This document shows positions 52,568-61,218 of a stretch of 64,000 nucleotides of DNA, one piece after another. This stretch comes from Planctomycetota bacterium (lineage in GTDB: Bacteria > Planctomycetota > SZUA-567 > JAKLDR01): NCBI GenBank assembly GCA_022703445.1, contig JAKLDR010000012.1:1-64000 (forward strand). Reading direction: 5' to 3'. The notes under the pieces were generated by a model that ran no database searches, was not told the origin of the DNA, and was given only the letters and a program-made list of their open reading frames with translations. Numbering within the stretch: position 1 is the first letter of the stretch; every line of letters starts with the position of its first letter. A program made the translations under genes and the position numbers.

Positions 52568-55500
52568 ATGTCCAGCGAACCGGATGACCGTGAGTTGCTG
52601 GCCAGGTACGCGACGGAGGCGTCCGAGGACGCCTTCCGGACGCTGCTCGCACGCCATATGGCCATGGTCTACTCGGTCTGCTGCCGGGTGCTGGAAGACG
52701 CCCACCTGGCCGAGGACGCGGCACAGGCCACATTCGTGATCCTCTCCCGCAAGGCCCGAACGCTGGGGGAGGGGACCATGCTCGCCGACTGGCTCTACAG
52801 GACCGCACAGTACGTCGCCCGGGACCTCCGCCGGAGCACAGGGCGCGCCCGCAGGCGCGAGTTGGCCGCGGCGGCCGAGTCGGCCCGGGCAGCGCAGGGC
52901 GCCGGCACCCACGCCGGCGGCGCGAGCTTCGGTCCGTCGGAGCTCCGCCCGATCCTGGACGCCGCGCTGGTGACCCTGCCGGCAAGCTCCCGCCAGGCCC
53001 TGGTGCTGCACTATCTTGAGGGCCGTTCGCGCGAGGAAACCTCCCGGATCTTGGGCTGCTCGCTCGACGCTCTGAGGATGCGCATCGACTACGGCCTAGA
53101 GAAGCTCCGTGAGAAGCTCTCCCGGCGCGGCGTGAGCTTGTCGCTCGCGCTCCTGGGAGGCTGGCTGCTCGAATGCTCCACGGAGACGCTGCCGGCCAGC
53201 GCGGCCGCCGGGGCCGAGGCCGCGGCGCTCGGCTCGGGGGCGGCTGCCGCAGCACTGCCGGCGACCGGGATCGCAACCAGTGCGCTGCGCTCGATGTTCT
53301 GGAGCAAAGTCAGGCTGCTGGCTCTCTCGGCCGGGTCGGTCGCGGGCCTGCTGGTCCTGGTCTGGGCGCTCTCCTCGGCGATCGGAGGCCCCGAGCCGGC
53401 GGTGAGCGGCGCCTCCTTGCCGCCCCTGCCTTCACCGGCCCTGCCCGGCGCGGTGTCCGCCTCGGCCAGCGCCCGGGAGACCCAGGCCGGCGATCCCGCC
53501 GGCGACGTCACCCAGGGCGCCCTGCGCTTCAAGTCGGCCGAGGGCAAGTTCATTGAGTGCCCGCTCAAGCACACCGACGTCCAGGCGGAGATCGCCGGCT
53601 TCATCGCCCGGGTCACGGTGACCCAGGAGTTCGCCAATCCCTCCAAGGAGAAGATCGAGGCCGTCTACGTCTTCCCCCTGCCGCACGAGGCGGCGGTCGA
53701 CGGCATGACCATGGTCATCGGCCAGCGCCGGATCGTGGGGCTTATCCGGAAGCGCGATGAGGCCCGCAAGGTCTACGAGCAGGCCCTGGCCCGGGGGCAG
53801 ACCGCGGCGCTCCTGGAGCAGGAGCGTCCCAACGTCTTCGTCCAGTCGGTGGGCAACATCGAGCCCGGCCAACCGGTTAAGGTGGAGATCACCTACGTCG
53901 ACGTCCTGAGCTACGACCTGGGCGCCTACGCCTTCCACTTCCCGATGGTGGTCGGGCCGCGCTACAACCCGGCCAGCTGGTCGGAGGGCGTCGGCGCGGC
54001 GCCGGCCGACGCGGCCGGAGCGTCGGGCCAGAAGACCGAGGTCCCGTACCTGAAGCCCGGCAAGCGCAACGGCCACGACATCGCGCTCTCGCTCCGGCTC
54101 GACGCCGGCGTGCCGGTCCGTGACCTCAAGTCGGTCAACCACAAGGTGCACATTGAACAGACCGGCGCGCGCACCGCGACCTGCGCCATCGAGGCGTCCG
54201 ACGCCATTCCCAACAAGGACTTCGAGCTCAGGTACAAGGTGATGGGCGAGAAGCCCGAGGTTGCGGTGCTGGCCCACGCCGGCTCTGAGGGCGACGGACA
54301 CTTCCTGCTGATGGTCCAGCCCAAGGAGGACGCCGCGGCGCTGGCGGCGCCTCCGCGCGAGTTGGTCTTCCTGGTGGACGTCTCCGGCTCGATGTCCGGT
54401 GAACCCACGGCGAAGGTCAAGCAGACCATGAAGCTCCTGCTGGCGGGGCTGGGTCCCAGGGACAAGTTCCAGGTGGTCACTTTTGAGAGCCAGGCCGAGA
54501 AACTCTTCCCAGCGCCGGTCGTGTGCAGCGAGGACAACGTCCGGAAGGCGCTGGCCTTCTCGCAGAACGCGGCCGCCGGTGGCGGCACAGAGATGCTCCA
54601 GGGCATCCGGGCGGCCCTGGGCGATCCGCCCGATCCCGAGCGGGTGCGCATCGTGATCATGCTCACCGACGGCTTCATCGGCAACGAGGCCGAGATCGTC
54701 CAGGAGGTCGGCCGGCGCTGCGGCGACCGGCTGCGCTTCTGGTGCATCGGCATCGGCAACTCGGTGAACCGCTTCCTGGTCGACGGCGTCGCCAAGCACG
54801 GCGGCGGCATGGGCAAGGTGCTGAGCCTGAGGAGCACCGAGGCCGAGGTCAAGGACCTGGTTGCCGAGGTCGTGATCAGGCTGCACCGCGCCCAGATCGC
54901 GAACCTGGCCGTCAACTGGGGTGGCCTGCAGGTGCGGGACACCTACCCGGCGAGGATTCCCGAGCTGTGGGCCGGCAGGCCGGCAGTGATCTTCGGACGC
55001 TACTCCGGCGGCGGCGCGGCGCGGATCCGCCTGAGCGGCGAGGCCGAAGGCCGGGCGGTCTCCTTCGAGGTCCCGGTGGAACTCCCCGCCAAGGACTCGG
55101 GCAACGACGCCCTGGCCGTGACCTGGGCGCGCCGGAAGATCGAGAGCCTCACCGACGAGATGGCCGTCGAGGGCGAGAACGCGAAGCGCGTCGAGGAGAT
55201 CACCCAGCTGGCCCTCGACTACCGGCTGATGACCCGCTACACCAGCTTCGTCGCCGTCGACGAGCAGAAGCTCAGGGTCGCGGGGGTGGACCTCACCGCG
55301 CCGCGCAAGATCGGCGTGGCGGTGCAGCTGCCGGAGGGGGTGAGCGAGTGGGCCATACCCGCCAACGACGGGGGCTTCGTCTACTCGCCCAAGGAAGGGG
55401 AGGCGACCGCCCCGGCCGCAGGACCGGAATCCTACGGCCACGGCCAGTGGGGATGGAAACAGACCTCCTTCAGCATAGGCACGCCGGGACTCGTGGTGAT

Positions 55501-55843
55501 CATGCTCGCCCTGGCGATTCTGATCTACTTCCTGGCCGGCCTGAGGCGCGGGCGTTTCGTATACGTACCGCTCTCCCTGGGTCTCTTCGCCTTGGCCTTC
55601 GGAATGCTCGGCACGGTGATCAGCATTCGCAACGTCTGCGAGGTCATTGGCGGAATGGCCGGCCCCGTCGATCTGGCCCTCTTCGCCGATGGCGTATCCA
55701 GGGCGCTGGTCTCCACATTCACGGGGCTCGTCGTGGCCATCGGCGGCAGCTTCTTCACCCTGATCCTCCACGCCCGAGACAAGCACCTCGACCGCCTGGC
55801 GGCCGAGGAGGACTCCGCCGACGGGGACGGCCGCGATGAGTAG
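52568..55843 (+). CDS. ECF sigma factor - VIT - VWA - ExbB/TolQ-like channel fusion
   Basis: A 1091-residue protein combining five parts. Sigma-2 is at about 18-90 (DAFRTLLARHMAMVYSVCCR, AEDAAQATFVILSRK) and sigma-4 at about 128-185 (LPASSRQALVLHYLEGRSR). A membrane helix lies near 250-271. A VIT domain spans about 317-460 (VTQEFANPSKEKIEAVYVFPL). A VWA domain (about 598-770) has the metal-binding motif DVSGSMS at 604-610. The C-terminus (about 966-1075) has three helices with the MotA/TolQ/ExbB pattern FGMLGTVISI...ADGVSRALVSTFTGLVVAI. The ATG at 52568 follows GGGAGGGG. The sigma part would be cytoplasmic, the VIT-VWA part outside. A paralogue of the last domain follows 13 bp downstream. Confidence 0.82.
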   Translation: MSSEPDDRELLARYATEASEDAFRTLLARHMAMVYSVCCRVLEDAHLAEDAAQATFVILSRKARTLGEGTMLADWLYRTAQYVARDLRRSTGRARRRELAAAAESARAAQGAGTHAGGASFGPSELRPILDAALVTLPASSRQALVLHYLEGRSREETSRILGCSLDALRMRIDYGLEKLREKLSRRGVSLSLALLGGWLLECSTETLPASAAAGAEAAALGSGAAAAALPATGIATSALRSMFWSKVRLLALSAGSVAGLLVLVWALSSAIGGPEPAVSGASLPPLPSPALPGAVSASASARETQAGDPAGDVTQGALRFKSAEGKFIECPLKHTDVQAEIAGFIARVTVTQEFANPSKEKIEAVYVFPLPHEAAVDGMTMVIGQRRIVGLIRKRDEARKVYEQALARGQTAALLEQERPNVFVQSVGNIEPGQPVKVEITYVDVLSYDLGAYAFHFPMVVGPRYNPASWSEGVGAAPADAAGASGQKTEVPYLKPGKRNGHDIALSLRLDAGVPVRDLKSVNHKVHIEQTGARTATCAIEASDAIPNKDFELRYKVMGEKPEVAVLAHAGSEGDGHFLLMVQPKEDAAALAAPPRELVFLVDVSGSMSGEPTAKVKQTMKLLLAGLGPRDKFQVVTFESQAEKLFPAPVVCSEDNVRKALAFSQNAAAGGGTEMLQGIRAALGDPPDPERVRIVIMLTDGFIGNEAEIVQEVGRRCGDRLRFWCIGIGNSVNRFLVDGVAKHGGGMGKVLSLRSTEAEVKDLVAEVVIRLHRAQIANLAVNWGGLQVRDTYPARIPELWAGRPAVIFGRYSGGGAARIRLSGEAEGRAVSFEVPVELPAKDSGNDALAVTWARRKIESLTDEMAVEGENAKRVEEITQLALDYRLMTRYTSFVAVDEQKLRVAGVDLTAPRKIGVAVQLPEGVSEWAIPANDGGFVYSPKEGEATAPAAGPESYGHGQWGWKQTSFSIGTPGLVVIMLALAILIYFLAGLRRGRFVYVPLSLGLFALAFGMLGTVISIRNVCEVIGGMAGPVDLALFADGVSRALVSTFTGLVVAIGGSFFTLILHARDKHLDRLAAEEDSADGDGRDE

Positions 55844-55856
55844 GGAGGGGCTCAGC

Positions 55857-56408
55857 ATGAGACGGAGAATCGTCCTTCTGATCCTGGCGGCCGGCGTGGC
55901 CCTAGGCGTCGCTGCACCGGCCGAGGAGGCCCCGGCCGCCGCAGTGCCAACTCCGCCACCGGCACCGGCTGCAGTCAGAGCGGAAGCGGGGCCGGAGACA
56001 GGCGCAAGGGCGCCGTGGCGCTACGGGCACACTTCTTCGAACATCGGCCTCGCGAACATTGTGGGCGCTGGCCTAGCGCTGGCGATCCTGGCCGTCTTCC
56101 TCGCCGGCTGGAAGCGCGGGCGCTTCGTATCTGCGCCACTGATCCTGGGGCTCTTCGCTCTGGGCGTCGGATTCCTGGGGATGGTGATCGGCCTGATTGA
56201 CCTATTCACGGCAGTCGCCAGTTCGGGCGGAGTCGACTCGGTCGACTTCGCCGAAGGTCTGTCCAAAGCGATGGTCGGTGCGCTCATCGGCTTGGTCGTG
56301 GTCATTTGCGGCGGGCTCCTCACCTGGATCCTCCACGCTCGAGATAGGCATCTCGACCGACTGGCGGCCGAGACAGCGGAGGACGAGGAGCAAGAGGTCT
56401 GCACCTGA
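55857..56408 (+). CDS. Stand-alone ExbB/TolQ-like membrane protein
   Basis: A 183-residue protein with a signal-like N-terminus (MRRRIVLLILAAGVALGVAAPA), a Pro/Ala-rich segment, then three membrane helices closely similar to the end of the previous gene. It shares KRGRFVSAPLILGLFALGVG, FAEGLSKAMVGALIGLVVVI and the terminal LHARDRHLDRLAAE. The pattern is that of the MotA/TolQ/ExbB proton-channel family. The ATG at 55857 has GGAGGGG six bases upstream. It starts 13 bp after the sigma-VIT-VWA fusion, so the two are one operon and probably assemble together as channel subunits. No ExbD/TolR-like partner is found downstream. Confidence 0.78.
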   Translation: MRRRIVLLILAAGVALGVAAPAEEAPAAAVPTPPPAPAAVRAEAGPETGARAPWRYGHTSSNIGLANIVGAGLALAILAVFLAGWKRGRFVSAPLILGLFALGVGFLGMVIGLIDLFTAVASSGGVDSVDFAEGLSKAMVGALIGLVVVICGGLLTWILHARDRHLDRLAAETAEDEEQEVCT

Positions 56409-56614
56409 CTTTGCGGAGATCGCCGCCCGCGACCCGATTCGCTTGCGCCGAATCCCGCACTCGACCACAGCCAGTCCTCGGCCATGGCCACCAACCCGGC
56501 CCGCCTCGGGTTAAGCCCCATTTGTCGGCCCGCAGCCAAGTCCGTCCCGTGCCCCTGGCAACTCCAGTACCGGGACTTCGCGGTCCGAACATGATCGAGG
56601 CCCCCTCGGAGCCC

Positions 56615-56642
56615 TTGACAGCCTTGCTCACCAGCCTAGAAT
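56615..56642 (+). promoter_or_regulatory. Promoter of the PAS-protein gene
   Basis: TTGACA (56615-56620), 16 bp, TAGAAT (56637-56642). Transcription would start near 56649, with AGGAGG at 56666-56671. The 270 bp from 56409 to 56678 hold nothing else that I recognise. Confidence 0.75.
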
Positions 56643-56678
56643 TGGCCCCGTTCCTGCACCGAGCGAGGAGGCACTCCC

Positions 56679-57272
56679 ATCGGCGACAAGCCCGTTGAAC
56701 TCGTCAAGATCGAGAACCAGCGCCTGCGCGAGCGCGTGACCGCCCTCGAGCAGGAGCTGGCCGATGCCCGCAGGGTCGGGGCCGCCTCCCCCCAGCAGGC
56801 CCGCCTCATGGAGCTGCTCCGTCAGAAGAACCAGCAGCTGGAGAGCAGCGCCCAGGAGCTCGAGCAGAAGGCCAAGGACTCCGAGAAGGCCGCCAAGGAC
56901 CTGGCCGCCAAGAACGAAGAGCTCACCAACAGCATGGCCGCCCTGCGCCTCTACCAGCTCATGTTCGAGAACGACCCCCACGGCCTGGTCGGCGTGGCCC
57001 CCGACGGCACCATCATCCAGTTCAACAGCTCGGCCATCCGCTTCTTCGGCTACGACCTGCACAAGCTGAGGCTCCAGTCCATCACGCGGCTCAAGCTGCC
57101 GGGAACGTCGGTGGACATCGAGGCGGTCTTCGCCGAGGCCATGAAGAACGGCGAGGCCAACCCGGTGGACTGCGTCCAGGAGGACCGCAAGGTGCGGGTG
57201 GGCTGCTTCCGCCTGGAGGACATCCGCGGCCAGCGCGGCGCGGTCTTCCGGCTGTCCGAAGTTCGCGAATGA
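56679..57272 (+). CDS. Coiled-coil PAS-domain protein with an ATC start codon
   Basis: A 197-residue cytoplasmic protein. Residues 1-90 are a long coiled coil (VELVKIENQRLRERVTALEQ..., then ESSAQELEQKAKDSEKAAKD). A PAS domain follows (about 98-195: LMFENDPHGLVGVAPDGTII, then FNSSAIRFFGYDLHKL). No output domain is present, so it probably works through a partner. An ideal AGGAGG sits 7 bases upstream of an ATC that begins MGDKPVELVK if read as Met. The next in-frame start (GTG at 56736) has no ribosome site and would cut the coiled coil. A consensus promoter is directly upstream. A DUF58/BatA-like pair follows on the same strand. Confidence 0.75.
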   Translation: MGDKPVELVKIENQRLRERVTALEQELADARRVGAASPQQARLMELLRQKNQQLESSAQELEQKAKDSEKAAKDLAAKNEELTNSMAALRLYQLMFENDPHGLVGVAPDGTIIQFNSSAIRFFGYDLHKLRLQSITRLKLPGTSVDIEAVFAEAMKNGEANPVDCVQEDRKVRVGCFRLEDIRGQRGAVFRLSEVRE

Positions 57273-57361
57273 ATGCAGAAGGAAGAATGATGAATGATGA
57301 ATGAGGCAGGAGGAGACGCCGAGTTTCGGCGCATCATCCTGTTTCTGCATTCATCATTCGT
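57266..57361. repeat. Inverted 'aatgatga' phrase repeat
   Basis: Arm 57266-57305 (GAATGCAGAAGGAAGAATGA...) and arm 57332-57361 (CATCATCCTGTTTCTGCATT...) are inverted copies with a loop of about 26 nt. The stop codon of the PAS gene lies in the left arm. The tract is markedly AT-richer than its surroundings. Confidence 0.8.
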
Positions 57362-57378
57362 AGTTCCCAACTAGCCCC

Positions 57379-58296
57379 GTGCCCAAGTACCAATACCTCG
57401 ACCCCAAGGCCCTGGCCAGGATCGGCAAGGTCAACCTCGTCGCCCGCGGGGTGGTCGAGGGCTTCGTCTCGGGCCTGCACAAGAGCCCCTACCACGGCTT
57501 CTCGGTGGAGTTCGCCGAGCACCGCGAGTACACGCCGGGCGACCCCCTGAAGCGCATCGACTGGCGGGCCTTCAGCCGCACCGACCGGCTCTTCGTCAAG
57601 CTCTTCGAGGACGAGACCAACGTCCGCTGCTACCTGCTGCTGGACCGCTCTGGCTCCATGGCCTACCGCCACCCCAAGAGCCCGATGAGCAAGATCGAGT
57701 ACGGCTGCTACCTGACCGCCTGCCTGGCCTACCTGATGATCCGCCAGCAGGACTCGGTGGGCCTGGTGACCTTCGCCCGGGGCAAGTCCGGCTTCATCGC
57801 CCCGAGGAGCACGCCCTCGCACCTGCGCGTCCTGCTCGAGGAGCTGGAGAAGCTCCGCGCCGGCGGCGGCTCCGACCTAGCCCGGACCTTCCACGACCTG
57901 GCCGAGAACATCGGCCGGCGGAGCGTGATCGTCATCCTCTCCGACCTGCTCGACGACCAGAAGGAGGTCCTCAAAGCCCTCCATCACTTCCGGCACCGCA
58001 AGCACGAGGTCATCCTCTTCCACCTGCTGGACCACGCCGAGATCGGGTTCCCCTTCAGCCAGCTGGCCGACTTCGTGGACATGGAGACCGGCGAGCGCAT
58101 CCAGATCGACCCGCGCTACGTACGCGAGGAGTACCAGCGCGAGTTCGAGGAGTTCTGCGCCGGCTTCCGGCGCGAGACCGCCCAGACCCTGGTCGAGTAC
58201 GTCCGGGTGGACACCTCGCGGCCCTTCGAACTGATGCTGGCCGAGTACCTCGCCCGCCGCCAGAAGCTGGCGGCGGCGGCGCGGTCGAGCGGGTAG
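57379..58296 (+). CDS. DUF58 / VWA-like protein
   Basis: A 305-residue protein of the DUF58 family. The family motif HGFSVEFAEHREYTPGDPLK (about 35-54), then RIDWRAFSRTDRLFVKLFED, is clear. A VWA-like fold follows with LLLDRSGSMAYR (about 91-102) as its metal site. DUF58 proteins usually sit with a MoxR AAA ATPase and BatA/BatB VWA membrane proteins and are thought to help mature or assemble other complexes. Here the BatA-like gene follows, but no MoxR is in the window. A GTG start is used and lacks an obvious ribosome site, since a repeat hairpin fills the leader. Confidence 0.87.
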   Translation: MPKYQYLDPKALARIGKVNLVARGVVEGFVSGLHKSPYHGFSVEFAEHREYTPGDPLKRIDWRAFSRTDRLFVKLFEDETNVRCYLLLDRSGSMAYRHPKSPMSKIEYGCYLTACLAYLMIRQQDSVGLVTFARGKSGFIAPRSTPSHLRVLLEELEKLRAGGGSDLARTFHDLAENIGRRSVIVILSDLLDDQKEVLKALHHFRHRKHEVILFHLLDHAEIGFPFSQLADFVDMETGERIQIDPRYVREEYQREFEEFCAGFRRETAQTLVEYVRVDTSRPFELMLAEYLARRQKLAAAARSSG

Positions 58297-58300
58297 GCAG

Positions 58301-58416
58301 CTTAACCGCAGAGGACGCAGAGGAGCGCAGAGGGTGGAATGGGCAGGTTGGCTGGAGCCGGCACCACAGATTCAGTTGAGTGCCCTCTGCGTTACTCTGC
58401 GTCCTCTGCGGTGAAA
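58301..58416. repeat. Inverted 'cgcagagg' phrase repeat
   Basis: Arm 58301-58334 (ACCGCAGAGGACGCAGAGGA...) and arm 58383-58416 (CCCTCTGCGTTACTCTGCGT...) are inverted copies, with a loop of about 48 nt. It fills the gap between the DUF58 and BatA-like genes and shares its word with the elements at 36388-36622 and 43480-43505. Confidence 0.85.
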
Positions 58417-58430
58417 GCCCTGGGCTGACC

Positions 58431-60677
58431 ATGTTCGCCAACGCCCTCATCCTCCTCGCCGCCGGCGGCGCCGCCCTGCCCATCATCCTGCACCTCATCT
58501 ACCGCAAGCGCGCCCAGGAGGTGCCCTTCAGCTCGCTGCGGTTCCTCAAGACCTCCATGAAGCGCACCGCCCACCGCAAGCGCCTCCAGGAACTGCTGCT
58601 CCTGGCCATCCGGGTGGGGCTGATCCTGGGGCTGGTGCTGGCCCTGGCCAAGCCGATCCTCGGAGCGGCGCGGATCCTGGGCGGAAGCTCGCACTCGAGC
58701 GTCGTGCTGGTCCTCGACGACTCCGGAAGCATGTCCTGCGAGCACAACGGCGAGAGCCGCTTCAAGCGCGCCAAGGCCGCCGCCGACAAGGTGCTGCGCG
58801 GCCTGGTGCAGGGCGACTGCGTCTCGCTGCGGCTGGCCTGCCGGCCGGTCTCGCCGGTGGTCGGGGAGATCACCGCCGATCGCGCCGCGGTGGCCGACGC
58901 CTTCACCCGGGCCGACTGCACCGCCGCGCGCGGCGACCTGGCCGGTCAGGTCGCCAGGGCCGTCGCCGACCTGGGCGGGCGCTCCGACGCGGACCTGGAG
59001 CTCTTCGTCCTCTCGGACCTGCAGCGCACGGCGCTGTCCACCCTCCCGGCGCGGCTGGGCTCGGCGCTGGCCCTGGCCGAAGCCCCGGCTGCCGACGGCG
59101 CGGCGCCCAGGGACCGGACCAGGAACCGCCTCATCTCCGTGGTGGTGGTCGACGTCTCCGACCCGGACTTCGCCAACGCCGCCGCGACCGACCTGGCGGT
59201 GCGCTCGCGGGCCCGGACGGCCGGCGAGCAGGTGACCATCCAGGCCCAGGTGCGCAACACGTCATCCAAGACGGTCGGCCCGCGGGCCACCCTGCGCGTC
59301 GATGGCCAGGAGGTGGACACCGAGCCGCTGGAGATCGAGGCCGGGACCACGACCACGGCCAGCTTCCCCTGCCAGATGGCCACCGCCGGCGCGCACTGGG
59401 GGTCGGTGGAGCTCTCCCCCGACTCGATGGCCTTCGACAACCGGCGGTTCTTCCACACCGAGCTCTTCCGGCGAGTGCCGGTGCTGGTCGTGGAGGCGGC
59501 CGCGCCGGGGGCGCGCCCTGCCGGGCCCCTGCCCGGCTCCTTCTACCTGCTGGCCGCGCTCGATCCGTTCGGCGCGGGCGGGGAGGGCAGGGGGCTGATC
59601 GAGCCCAAGCTCGTCGCCCCCGAGGCGGTGAATGCCGCGATGCTCTCCGGCTGCGGCGCGGTGATCCTCTCGGGCCTCGACCGGATCCCGCCGGCCCTGG
59701 GCCTGGCCCTGCGCGAACACGTGGCCGCGGGCGGCGGGCTGATCGTCTTCCCGGGAGCGAACGCCGACGGGCCGGGCTACGAGGCCGTCTTCGGCGACTC
59801 GGGGGACGGCCGCGGCCGGCTGCTCCCGGCCCGGCTCGGCGCGGCGCTCCCGGCTCCGCAGCCCAGGGCCGGCGAGGAGCCCGAGGGATTGTCCGTGGCC
59901 GGCTGGGAGCAGAGCCACCCGGTGCTGCTGCCCTTCAAGGGCCTGACCCGCACGGCGGCCTTCGGGGGCGTGCGGGTCTTCGCCGGCCGCGCGCTCGACA
60001 TCCCCGAGAAGTCCGGCGCGCAGGAACTGGTCACCCTGAAGGACGCCGTCCCCTGGCTGGCCGCCGGTTCCTACGGGCGCGGGCGGGTCTACCTCTTCGG
60101 CTCCCCGGCGGACGCAGCATCCTCGACGCTGCCCATCCAGAAGGTCTTCCTGCCGCTCCTGCACGGCATGGTCTACGACCTGGCCGAGATCCGCGAGCGC
60201 CGCTCCGAGTACCTGGTGGGCGGCACGGCGGCTCTGGCCTTCCCGGAGGCCAAGGGGCCGCTGGCCGTGCGGGTGACCTCGCCGGACGGCAAGGTCTTCG
60301 AGGGCAGGGCCGAGGGGCCCGGGGGGGCGTTCAGCTTCGGCCCGCTCGACGAGCTCGGGGTCTACAGCTACAAGGCCTCGCCGGGCGACCGCGAGGGCAG
60401 CTTCGTGGTCAACCCCGATCCGGAGGAGTCGGACCTCGAGCCGACGACCCGCGCCGAGCTCGAGAAGGCCTTCGCCGGCTTCCGGAACGTGATCTTCTGC
60501 CAGGGCGCCGATGGCCTCGAGCGCGCGGTGGCCCGCATCCGCGAGGGGCGGGACCTCTCCGGGCTGATCCTCGGCCTGGTGCTGGCCCTGGCCGTATTCG
60601 AGTGCTTCTTCGCGAACTGGCTGATGCCGGGGGCGGCGAAGGGCGATGGAGGGGCCGAACGGCCAGCCGCCGATTGA
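58431..60677 (+). CDS. BatA-like membrane VWA protein
   Basis: A 748-residue membrane protein. The N-terminus has the BatA domain: helix 1 (about 1-18), PIILHLIYRKRAQEVPFSSL, a cytoplasmic basic loop and helix 2 (about 57-75). A VWA domain follows with VLDDSGSMS (about 93-101). Further on are an immunoglobulin-like region (about 260-340), a class-I-amidotransferase-like fold common in this family (GCGAVILSGLDRIPPALGLAL), and a last membrane helix near 720-735. It pairs with the DUF58 protein upstream. Such proteins are thought to act in envelope stress or aerotolerance. The ATG at 58431 lies 15 bp after a repeat hairpin, with only a weak ribosome site. Confidence 0.85.
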   Translation: MFANALILLAAGGAALPIILHLIYRKRAQEVPFSSLRFLKTSMKRTAHRKRLQELLLLAIRVGLILGLVLALAKPILGAARILGGSSHSSVVLVLDDSGSMSCEHNGESRFKRAKAAADKVLRGLVQGDCVSLRLACRPVSPVVGEITADRAAVADAFTRADCTAARGDLAGQVARAVADLGGRSDADLELFVLSDLQRTALSTLPARLGSALALAEAPAADGAAPRDRTRNRLISVVVVDVSDPDFANAAATDLAVRSRARTAGEQVTIQAQVRNTSSKTVGPRATLRVDGQEVDTEPLEIEAGTTTTASFPCQMATAGAHWGSVELSPDSMAFDNRRFFHTELFRRVPVLVVEAAAPGARPAGPLPGSFYLLAALDPFGAGGEGRGLIEPKLVAPEAVNAAMLSGCGAVILSGLDRIPPALGLALREHVAAGGGLIVFPGANADGPGYEAVFGDSGDGRGRLLPARLGAALPAPQPRAGEEPEGLSVAGWEQSHPVLLPFKGLTRTAAFGGVRVFAGRALDIPEKSGAQELVTLKDAVPWLAAGSYGRGRVYLFGSPADAASSTLPIQKVFLPLLHGMVYDLAEIRERRSEYLVGGTAALAFPEAKGPLAVRVTSPDGKVFEGRAEGPGGAFSFGPLDELGVYSYKASPGDREGSFVVNPDPEESDLEPTTRAELEKAFAGFRNVIFCQGADGLERAVARIREGRDLSGLILGLVLALAVFECFFANWLMPGAAKGDGGAERPAAD

Positions 60678-60718
60678 CGCCGATTTGAGTCCGGGCAACA
60701 ACAACGCTGGAGGTTTTG

Positions 60719-60750
60719 CCGCAGATGAACGCGGATGGGCGCAGATGCCA
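60719..60750 (+). repeat. 'gcagatgaacgc' phrase arm
   Basis: CCGCAGATGAACGCGGATGG is a two-and-a-half-copy run of the word CGCAGATGAA/CGCGGATGG. No matching inverted arm was found nearby. It is the leader of the small gene at 60764. Confidence 0.5.
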
Positions 60751-60763
60751 CGGAGGTGGAACA

Positions 60764-61216
60764 ATGAGTAAGCCCGAGCCTTCAGATAAGCGCGAGATTC
60801 TGCGGCGCGCTGCGGAAGCGATAGGTGACCCAGAGGCCAAAGCAAAGCTTGAAAAGGAAGGAATCAGCTTAGGACCACCCATATCCTTGTCCGGCCCTGA
60901 CTTCCTGAAGCAGATGGAGGCACAAGCGCCCGACGCAAAGCCTTGGGTGACTCTCACGGTGTGCGCCAACGGTGTGTCCGTGCCGAGCAGAAGCGCGATT
61001 GAGGGACCTCTTTCTGTTTTCATTGAGGAGGCAGGCATAGGAAAGTGGAGCGGCAGCGGACAAGGGACGTTTGGAAATCAGGCGTTCTTTGACGTTTCCT
61101 ATGAAGTTGCGGATATCTCGACCGCGATTCCTCTCATTCAAGGCAAGTTGAAGGAGCTTGGCGTCGGCGAGGGCGCTGAGTTGTCGACAAGCGACGGCAA
61201 GACTTATCGGGTCTAG
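60764..61216 (+). CDS. Small soluble protein of unknown function, lower GC
   Basis: A 150-residue protein without signal peptide or membrane helices. The first 40 residues are charged and helical (SKPEPSDKREILRRAAEAIG), followed by an alternating strand pattern (PWVTLTVCANGVSVPS, then FFDVSYEVADISTAIPLIQG). ATG follows GGAGG. Codon use is visibly lower in G+C than in neighbouring genes, which suggests recent acquisition. It ends 2 bp before the convergent four-helix-bundle gene. No family is recognised. Confidence 0.6.
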   Translation: MSKPEPSDKREILRRAAEAIGDPEAKAKLEKEGISLGPPISLSGPDFLKQMEAQAPDAKPWVTLTVCANGVSVPSRSAIEGPLSVFIEEAGIGKWSGSGQGTFGNQAFFDVSYEVADISTAIPLIQGKLKELGVGEGAELSTSDGKTYRV

Positions 61217-61218
61217 TC

